Assembly (NCBI GenBank): GCA_021029095.1
Contig: JAJOHG010000238.1
Location: forward strand, 1 to 39,885
Reading direction: 5' to 3'
Length of the DNA: 39,885 nucleotides
Source of the DNA: Phellopilus nigrolimitatus
Taxonomy: Eukaryota > Basidiomycota > Agaricomycetes > Hymenochaetales > Hymenochaetaceae
Shown: positions 31,211 through 39,885 of the stretch, in pieces
Layout of the letters: every line of letters begins with the position of its first letter
How positions within the stretch are numbered: position 1 is the first letter of the stretch
The notes under the pieces: generated by a model
What the model saw: only the letters and a program-made list of their open reading frames with translations
Databases searched by the model: none
What the model was told of the DNA's origin: nothing
Translations under genes and position numbers: made by a program

Positions 31211-34200
31211 TCAAAATCCGAACCACCGCTTGCCCGACTGTCCCGCGGCGAGCTTCTTGGCCTAATAAACGAATGAATCAGTATATACACTATTTTGTCT
31301 TGCGTGCCGACAGCTTACCTCAAACAGCATATTCCTCCCGCCCTCTTCCAAATTTCGGAACGACTCGTCAAGACCAGAAAGCACCTCCCTGCATGCAGGC
31401 AAAGAAAGCGTTACTACCCACGCAACAAAGGGCAAAAAAAAGACTTGCGCACCCTCTCTCAGACACTGCAGCCGAAAGGTTTGAGTAGAGGTCCGAGCCG
31501 GTGCGCGATGCCTGAGCCGCAAGCGCCTGCGCATGGCTTTGGATCTGGTTCTGCCACTCTCTGTTCACGACAACCGACGTCGGCGCGTCCTGCGGTATGG
31601 GCCGGTTCGGACCGGCGACTTCATCAACGAATAGGCTCAGTAAAGCAGAAACAAAGCAAATACAAAAGGAAGAAGAATTCACGCAGCGCGTCCATTGCGT
31701 CCCCGCTGGCGCCCTTCCGGAAGTTGAACCACGCGCCCACGTAGCTGATCGGCGAGAGCGGTACGCGCGGCGCGAGGCCCGGCGCCGCGCGCCGCCCCGC
31801 CGTGTAGTCCACGGCGGGCTCGTCGTACACGCGCCGGATCGCGAAGAGCGTGCCCAGCAGCGCGCCGCTCACTGTCTCGGACTCCGCGTCGAACGTCCAG
31901 TCGACGAAGTCGCCCGTGTCGTCGAGGCAAAACGCGCTGTCCGCACCGCGGTGAGAAAGGGAGGTGCAGAGATGGATGAAGGGACGTACGAGTTCGGTTG
32001 CTTAATCAGCTGGAACGTCTGTATGAGTTCAAGGGCGGGTAAGGAGTATACGAGGGCTTCGCGGGTATCCATTATTGCGACCAGCCCCTGCGCGCCTGAG
32101 AATATCGAACATCAGCTCTAACCCTAGACGAAGGCGGAAATACGCTGCCAACCATTTCGGGTGACGACCTCCACGCACTCGACCTTCCTCCCCTTCCCCC
32201 ACTCCGCCTTCCCGGCCCTTCCACCCCCAAAGTTCGCCTGGCACCTCGCGCCCTTCTCACCCGCGGAGACCCAAAAGCAGTGTGGGCCCTCATCCTTGTC
32301 CTTCCCCTCCTTGGCGAGGACCGGGTCTTCGTGTCCCTGGAGCGCCTCCTTGAACGTCGCGCGTGACGCGGTGCGGCTCGTCCCGTTCTTTGCATTGATG
32401 ACAAACGAGCCGCGCGGGAGGGGGTGCTCCGCGCCGTCGAGCCTCTGCACGTCCGCATCGGCTTCCCAGATCCGGGACGCTGACTGGGTAAGCGTGAACA
32501 GGCGCGATGCGCCGGAGCGGCGGGATACTAAAAGGCGCACTCGTGGAGTAGGATCTATAATAATATGAGCACCGAGAACACATGCCGAATTGCTCGCTGA
32601 CCTTCGTCGAACCCGCAAATAAACCATCTTAACGCCACTATCCGTTTCTCATCCTCAGCATTATGGAGATGGAGGGATACCGATATGCGCTTCTGAGCTT
32701 TGGCGTCTCCCTCGTCCTGGAGTATGATTTTTGGATGCCGCATGTCTACGATTATCAGCGCGCCGCTGCTGTATGCTACAGCGAGGAAACCTATAAGTCG
32801 CGTGAGTTCGCCGCATGTAGTTGGAATAAACGCCATGTATACCTATATTGGACAGTTCACAAGCCGATACAGCACCCCATCTGTTCTCCACCATCAGCAT
32901 AGGCTGGAACGTGCCTGCCTCCGCAGGTATATGCGCCAGCCGGACGATGCCGTCTTTCTCATCCGTAATATCCGATACGTTCCTCTGGCGTTCGTCGTAC
33001 CTGTACACGAACACATGCCCGCTCCGCATTGCGATCGCGCACTCTCCCGACTCGGACGTCAGCTGGGCTGCCTGTATTTCGGCCTGCGCGAGGGGTAGCG
33101 GGTGGCTAGCCTCCGCTATGCAGGACTCCGAGAGCAGCAGCGGGAGCGCGATTGTCAGATGAGGCAAGGGAGCGGGGTAGGCGGTAGTGAGGGGTGACGC
33201 GGCAGACCCGATGAGGAGCTGGGCGGTGATGTCCTGGAAGTTGACGGTTAGATTTCGATGATGAGTGACGAGGAGGCGATTGGGCTGGCGTTTCGTAGAC
33301 AGGAGGTCCTGCGCCTGGTCATAATCACCATAGTCTACCCATGCAATCCCGCCTCTGCCTACTTTCGAAGGTGGGGGAGTCGCCGGGACCTGCGGGCTGC
33401 ACTGCAGTCGGTCGTATTCTTCTTTCTCGAGCCGCACAATGTCGCCGTCGCAGACGGCTGTCATACCTGTCCACAATGCGGACGGAAGCGATTGCGTGTA
33501 GTCTTTCGGATCGCTGCTGAGCTTGAGGGACTGGAGAGTAGTCGAAAGCTCGGCGTCCAACGGATTTTCTAGCTCTTTGTCTGACGACGAAGGTATTGGT
33601 GTTGACGAGCTTTGTACGAGTCCGAAAGGGGGCGGTGGAAATTCCTTCGCGTAGATACTACGCTGCCCTGCTGGCCATTCATAGACGACCAGAATTGCCA
33701 CCGCGTCGAAACAGCCTCCGAAATGAGGGCTTTCTTTTGGAATGTAAAGATAATCTGTCGCAGCGCCGACGGTGGGATAGACATATATGTTTGTCGAAGA
33801 AAGTGGCTTGACGAGTGCCTTCCGTATTTCAGGATGGAGTCCGCCCCGAACTGAAGGCGTCGAGGGCGATGGAAGGATAAGCGGAGGTAGGCGAAGCGTC
33901 GTCACGCCAGTTTCTTTCGCCTGCGGGTCGAAGCCTCCAAGGATAGTCAATACAGTAGCACCGCTGTACGGGTCGCTAGCAGTTTGCGACCCGAACGAGC
34001 ACCAGCTCAGTTTGAAGATCGGCTCGATTTGCAGTCCCATCAGCGTCTCCGGAGAAGGGCGGTGCGGGTCCGAAAGCGCCTTATCCAGCTCTACACCCTC
34101 GGGAAAGTTGATGTCGAGCTTACCAATCGTACGAACCATGAGAGGCCGGTCCTCGTCGTCAACGGCCCAGAAGGCCACGGTTCCGTCGAGATGCCCCGTA

Positions 34201-35437
34201 ACGAAAAGTTGGCCGGAAGCGTGGACTGCGATCGCTGTCAGCGGGGGTCGACGCGCCTTCAAAATATCCTGTGAAATGTCAAGATAGGTCCAGGCGGCTA
34301 AGAAGGTACATATCACTTACAGGGTCGTAGTAGCCGAGTGCTCCAGGAGCACCAGGTGGTATAACAAGCTCATAATGGCCAGTCGCTCGACGCTCGGTCT
34401 GACCCGAACGCATCCGTTAGAACTTATTGGAATATATAGATTGAAGTCACACATACCAAATCATATAAGGCCACACCACCTGCATAATGGTGATAAGCGA
34501 TGAACAAGCGTGCGCAACCAAAATACGGAATACACGCCTGCGTAAGCAAGAAAAATAATATTCAGGTCTCTAGGATGAACGACGATGTCCATCAAGTCCG
34601 TACTTCCAACGGCCCTTTATTAGATTTCAACCACGATAAGACTTTGCCCATTACTCACGAATTAGGAACCGAGGATAGCGGGATACCGCTATGAAGAGCA
34701 ACCTGTTCATGTTTTGTCCATACGTCTGGAATGATATACGGCGAGCGATGTAAGCACAAAGTGTCGTATGTCAATATAACTCGGCGGCGCTCCAAGCCGA
34801 TAAATGCCTTGTAATCGTAGGAATTATCGACAGTATAATTTGCCAAAGCGGAACATCATACGTACATGACTGTGACAAGGCGAGACAGTCAAGGAACTTC
34901 AAGGATTACTTCAGCCTAATGAGAAAGCAAACGCAAAGGGTTATGTGTGCTTACCAGATGGGCTCCCTGTATGCTTCGGATGCGACGAGCTTCGGGTGCC
35001 CAAGCTGGCTTAGATCCCAAACATGCAACGTTCCCTTGTCATCTTCATGTACTTCGTTTGTGCGAAGCAGTTGTTTATTAAAATTGTGATTGCGTACCGA
35101 CGCAGATGAGCTTGAATACGAGCGCAGCGAATTGCAGGAATTTGACCGACGTAGCCCTGGGGACTCTCAGGACGTTGCTAGCTTGAGGCGCGCCAAATAA
35201 GAGAATCTTCCCGGTCTTGGTACCTGTGCAATAAATCGGACCTGAAGTGCTGTCCCATGGCGCGTCTCAACACTCACCGATTGCTACGAGGCCATTGGTA
35301 GCTTCCACGGCGATCGCGCTAATGTCTGCGAGGTACTCCACCTCTCTTATCGTCGCAATCTTCCAGTCTCTCCTATCACGCAGATCATATGAGAAATCGA
35401 AATATGCGGCCTTCAGTCCGCTGAAAATCGCGTCCAT
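31211..35437 (-). CDS. SRO7: Lethal giant larvae/tomosyn (Sro7-like) WD40 protein with R-SNARE-like tail
   Basis: Sixteen exons: 35278-35437, 35098-35223, 34955-35042, 34866-34896, 34659-34807, 34538-34614, 34457-34479, 34321-34398, 32843-34268, 32602-32790, 32153-32554, 31990-32095, 31683-31936, 31453-31618, 31319-31388 and 31211-31261. They give 1131 aa. Family signatures are ICVDDKGTLHVWDL, SPCHSHAFIGLE, VVHPRDLNIIFLAYAGGVAL, LVIPPGAPGALGYYD, ASGQLFVTGHLDGTVAFW, IGFLAVAYSSGALIIVD, and GDFVDWTFD through YVGAWFNFRKG and AGPNRPIP. Two seven-bladed propellers are expected. The last ~60 residues (LYSNLSAAVSERGEVLSGLD, then NLEEGGRNMLFEAKKLA, ending GKRWFGF) look like an R-SNARE helix with its zero-layer Arg, as in tomosyn. 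The family regulates exocytic SNARE assembly and polarity. Exons of 23 and 31 nt and a GC-AG intron (34480-34537) are unusual. Confidence 0.9.
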
Positions 35438-35690
35438 GACTGTGGTTGGTGATCCTGTATAGAGAAGTCGAAAGCTTACCCCGTGTAGAGTCTCGGAGAC
35501 TTAACGAAACAGGCTCGAAGTGAATGGCAGAAAGATATGACTCATGGGTGTCTGGGGCCTTGCCGGGTGAAACTACTTAATGGGAAAATCGGGCATAAAT
35601 TAGATGCAGCTAGAGATACATGGCGCAACTATGATAGAGTCTACAAAATGCAATCAAAGCCCAACATTATAAACAAAGGTCATAGGCCCC
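35438..35690. other. Short intergenic region upstream of the Lgl/tomosyn gene
   Basis: A 253-bp gap between the Lgl start and the stop of the coiled-coil gene; both genes read leftward. It must hold the terminator of one and the promoter of the other. No clear motif seen. Confidence 0.4.
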
Positions 35691-38600
35691 TTATGATGCA
35701 TCATCCGCTCTCGGCTGCTGGCGGGTCCTCAGAAGCGGATTGTTTCCGCCACCGCGAATCTTCCCTAACCAGCCCTTCCCGGCCGGCTTCTGCGCGCGAG
35801 GCGCAGCGGACCCAGTCGAGTCCTGCATACCGAAGACATGCTTTGCCTTCGGTGGGCTGTTTGTCACGTCTGTGATCGCAGAAGGGTGTTCCAGGGCACG
35901 CGAGGCAGCGGATTTGCGAATGGGAGAGGGTTGGCTGAGAGTCGGGCGGAGCGTTCCGTTCTGTCCGCGAACGGGAGTGAAACCAGTACGAGGTGCCTGT
36001 CTCCGAGCTCGGGGTGTTGTAGTCATCTCAAACATAGATGGCATAGAAGGCATAGTTGTCATAGAAGAGGAAGAGGGCATAGGGGGTGTCGACGACATAG
36101 GTACATGGGACTCTGCAAATCGAGCTTCCACAGGAGCACATACTGCATCAGCATCATCAGGCAGACGTCGCTTTTTACCGATTGTTACTGCAGGCATTTC
36201 TGACTGGTCGTCCGACGGCGTATCTGCCGCTGTATCTCGAGGTCTCTTGTTCGAAGAGATAGCTGAACTTCTTCTTGATGGCTCAGGAGTCTTTGCACGA
36301 GACGGGGTAGGCCGAGAGGAAAATACTGCCCTAGAATTTGCGGATGGAGGTACCGTCACTGTAGATACTGTGGCCGACAATGATACTGAAGATTTCGGTG
36401 GCGCAAGTGAAGCAGGATTTGGAGGGGTTGCTTGATGCGACAACAACTGTGTAGGTGGTGAAGGCGTCTTCGACGGTCCAGCTGAAGCAGATGATAGCTT
36501 GTTCTGCAAACTGTTGTTCTTTTTCATCAACGATTCTACTTTGCTTGTCAATTTCTTCTTTTCTTTCAAGAGCCTAATGGAGGAGAAGGAAGTCAGACTT
36601 GTTCCAAATGAAATTGATAAGAGGGAAATTCTCACTGGATAAACTTATCGTCATTATCTTCGATTTCCTCACACTTCGCTTTCAAAAGACCCTCCATTTC
36701 GCTGACCTGCTCTCTCATTTCCTCAACCGTGTGCTGCAACTCCTGTATCTTCTCTCCGTCATTCTTGTGTTTTTTCAGTTGCGAACGAAGGTTGGAAATG
36801 GTTCGCTCGTGCTGCTGGTCCATAAGAAGAAGGTTCATTTCCGCTGTCTTACCAGACTTCTCTGATTGCGAAAGTGTCACTCGTACGCTAGTGAGCTCGT
36901 TACGCAGAGTTGAAAGCTCCTTCTCATTAGAAGAAAGGCGGCTTTCTAGGGACTGACTTTTCAGGTTTGCGCGGTGGCATTCCGCAGATAAATTATCCAT
37001 CTCGGATTGCATAGTCGTGTTCTCATCCTGGAGCACCATCAGGTTCCCGCGCACCTCCGCAAGCTGCTCCTGGTAGTGCTGAACATTTTGTCGAAGTTCG
37101 GATTCGACAGCAGATGAAGATGCTTGCTTGTCCAACGCAGCTTGAAGTTCCTCCTCGCGGGCCTCAAGATCCTGCTTCATGTTATCGATTTCCTCTTGCA
37201 GAGATTGCCGCAGCTCTCCTGTCTCTTTAGTGAGCTTGGCAATCTGCTCCTTGAGGGCTACAACTTCTTCTTCGCGGGAGGAAGAAGTCTTCTGCTGCTC
37301 AAGCGCGAGTACATCATAAAGCGTTTGCTGCTCCTCGAGTTCCTTCCTGGTCGACTCTAGAATCGCTAGCGTCTCCTCTTGACGGGCTTTCAGCTCCTCG
37401 CTCAGTGAATGCGACTCCTTCAATTGTGCCTCTTTTTCGGCGTCCAGAGACGCAAAATCATTCTCGAGCTTCTTCACCTCGTTCTCGCGGCGACTGCGCT
37501 CTTCCTCGATGATCGAGGCAAGGGAAGTAGACTCGCCGAGTTCCCGATTTGCATCATTCTCGAAGGCCGCGAGCCGCGCGAGAAGGTCTGATTTTTCGGC
37601 TTCCAGTGCGTCAACGCGCTCACACGATTGAGTGAATTGACCGTCCTTCGCTCGAAGAGCACATGCGGCTTCCTGCTGCTTTGCTTCCGCAGCTTCAAGC
37701 TCCGAGACAAGTCGATGCAGTTCCTTCGAATTCATCTCTAGCTCTTCCTCTTTCCATTGCAATTTCTGCGCAGCCTCTTGATGACTAGCCGTCGCAGCTT
37801 CGAGTTCGAGAGTGAGGCGTTGCAGCTCATCCGCCCTTCCTTCAAGTAGTTCTTCCTTAATGAGAAGCGCGTCTGCTGTCTCATGGTGTTTCACCCTCGC
37901 AAGTTCGAGCTCGGAAGAGAGGCGTTGGACCTCCGCGGCATACCGCTCTACTTCTTCATCCTTCGACCGTCGGTCAACATCATTCTCTCGGCGGCTTCTC
38001 TCGGCGGCTTCGAGTTCTGAGGTAAAACGCTGCACCTCATCGGCAGAGCGCTGTAGCTCCTTGTCCTTGGACTGCAGAGCATCCGAAAGTTCTTCGTGAC
38101 TGGCCTTTACAGATTCGAGTTCCTCACTGAGGCGCTGCATTTCACCTGCACGGCGTTCAAGCTCTTTCGATAGAGCACTCTTGTCTCCCTGAATCTGGCC
38201 CTGGAGCTCCTCTACTGTGCGTGCAGTCGATTCCTGAACCAGATTGAGCTCGTCTCTGAGATTACCAGTCTGTGCACGGGCTTCGACTAGCGCCGACTCC
38301 GCCGACTTGAGGTTTTCCGCGAGTGAATTGATTTGGCTGTCGCGCTCCTCGACAACGTTGGCCATCGTGGCAAGTTCGTCGACCTTCGCAGCATCCGATT
38401 CCTTTCTCTGTCCCTCTGCTGCTGCCAGATGCGTCTGCAGCTCGCGGACCTCCTCTTTTGTCTGCTTCACAAGCGCCGTCAGCCTCTCAACTTCAATCTC
38501 CGCCAGCTCGAGTGCCTTCTTCGCCTCGTCCCGCTCCTCGCGTGCGGTTGTGCAATCCTCCAGCATAGCGGTTTTCTCGGTCTCTGCCATGTCCAGCTCG

Positions 38601-39885
38601 CCTGTAACTTCCTCGACGCGGTCTTCGAGCAACCGCATGTTCGTTTCAAGACGCTTGATATCGTGCTGATGAACACCGATTTGCTCGGTTCGACGCATGA
38701 CTCTTCCTTCGAGGAGCTTTATCTCCTCCTTGAGAATGCGAGTGCCGTTATCGGAAGGCAGAGCCGAAGTCCGTGCGTCCCGAAGATGCTCGCAGCGCTC
38801 CAAGGCATCGGTGAGTTCTTGCTGGATGGAGGCACAATTGGCATTGAGTCGAGCTACGTCCTGCTCCAAGGCTATACGCCCCTCCCTTTCGCTTTCGAGC
38901 GTATTGCTAGCGTCTGACAGACGAGCCTGTGCCAGAGCAAGCTCTTCATCTTTCGACATGAAAATCGTACGGCTTTCCGTCTCAACAAAGTCAACTTCTG
39001 CATGTTTTGCCCCGAGTCGTTCCTGCAAATCTGCAAGAGTTGCGCCGAGAGAGGAACACTCAACTTTCTGTTCGTTCAATTGAGAGTGGAGGGTCTCCAC
39101 TTCGGCATGGCCCCTCGACGCGGCCGTTTCCTGCGAGGTAGCAGTGATCAAACTCCGCTCCTGCAAGAATCCATTTTGAGAGTGGAGATATTGCACGGTC
39201 ACGAGCATAAGCTGACATCGCAACCTGGAGCTTCTGTACTTGGATTCTCCCGATGTTCAACTTGCCCGATAGATGCGCTGCTAGTGCTTGAGATTGCTGT
39301 AGCTCTACATCGCTGACCGATGTTCTGGATGGCTGAGAGAATGCAACTTGTTTCTCGAGAGCCTGCACTTTGAACTGGGTTTCTAGCTGGAAGAACTCGA
39401 AATCTTGTACGTAGCTGATCGCGCTCGGCACGAAGACGGTCGATTGCATCTAGCATGTGCTTGACTTGGCCCTCATCTATTTCAATAGGGCTTGAAGCAG
39501 CAAGATTTCTAGTAGCGTCGAGCTGATTTTGTAATTCCCTTCAGATAAATAAGATCAGTTTTCTACAAAATGTGCAGACATGGTAAGACATACCGCTCGT
39601 GCCGTCCTAGCTCATAGATCTGTGCCTCTTTATATCGGAGTGTCTCGCTGAGCTCTTGCACGTTCCTCTTCATGTCATCCAGCTCGTCGAGAGCTTCCTC
39701 CTTCTCTCGCACGAGCTCGACTCCTTGAGATTCAATTGCCTCGCGTTTAGTAATTTCATTGGCGAGCTGCAGATGTAACCTATCGAGAGAGCGTTTGAGG
39801 TGATTGGGTTGGCTTATTTGCGAGAGTTGCTGCTCATACAGAGCCACTTTACTCTCTTCCTCTTCCAGCCTCGCTATCAGTTCTT
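35691..39885 (-). CDS. Very long coiled-coil protein (5' end beyond the right edge)
   Basis: Four exons are visible: 39594 to the edge, 39225-39538, 36636-39160 and 35691-36573, about 1335 codons. The first three are almost continuous heptad coiled coil rich in Glu, Lys, Leu and Gln (for example EELQAALDKQ, LEEQQTLYDVLALEQQ, ELEAAEAKQQEAACALRAK). The last exon leaves the coil after KKNNSLQNKLSSASAG and becomes a Ser/Pro/Thr-rich disordered tail. The tail has basic clusters (NKRPRD, GKKRRLPDD) that could be nuclear localisation signals, and ends GNNPLLRTRQQPRADDAS. Length and layout fit a structural or tethering protein; I cannot name the family. Exon 2 has an apparent 1-nt frameshift near 39403-39414, so the joined frame is not fully open. 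That is either a sequence error or real damage. Confidence 0.75.

Noticed and set aside
35740..36435. 231-codon + strand frame
   Set aside because: Antisense shadow of the last exon of the coiled-coil gene.

Overview
This window looks like nuclear DNA of a basidiomycete fungus, most likely an Agaricomycete. The genes carry many short introns of about 40-85 bp, spacing is compact, and the conserved genes are eukaryotic (ubiquitin-eL40, UTP14, COX6, a tra2-like SR protein, an Lgl/tomosyn protein). The genus cannot be fixed from the sequence alone. Exon boundaries were worked out by hand from reading frame, splice signals and family conservation. All joined models keep frame, except the last gene, which has an apparent frameshift.

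Left third (1-12050): a young, repetitive gene-family cluster. Four intronless APH-like (aminoglycoside phosphotransferase fold) kinase genes lie on the + strand (1447, 3158, 4751, 10731). Each is exactly 277 codons. Three copies of a small two-exon gene of unknown function lie on the - strand (1-120 partial, 6250-6817, 8902-9463). Two of the small genes are head-to-head with a kinase gene across about 1.3 kb of homologous intergenic DNA (copy A with kinase 1, copy C with kinase 4), so the duplicated unit appears to be a divergent two-gene cassette. The middle small gene keeps the shared intergenic DNA but has lost its kinase, and the homology stops at a nested palindrome (7782-7831). Kinases 2 and 3 are extra copies without a small gene. 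Kinase sequences are mosaic, which suggests gene conversion. TATA boxes are conserved at all three small genes and at three of the four kinases.

Middle (12086-25946): single-copy genes. These are a 10-exon membrane-anchored beta-propeller/amidohydrolase fusion (-), ubiquitin-eL40 (+), a GNAT acetyltransferase (-), the ribosome-biogenesis factor UTP14 (+), cytochrome c oxidase subunit COX6 (-) and an O-fucosyltransferase-like type II membrane protein (+).

Right third (27613-39885): a tra2-like RRM/SR splicing protein (+), a small NTF2-like protein with a probable mitochondrial presequence (-), an RWD/DUF1115 protein (+), a 16-exon Lgl/tomosyn protein with an R-SNARE-like tail (-), and the 3' part of a very long coiled-coil protein (-) that runs off the right edge.

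The two most notable signals are the duplicated divergent kinase/small-protein cassette, which could be an undescribed two-component module, and an apparently high share of GC-AG introns (four of 55 modelled introns).
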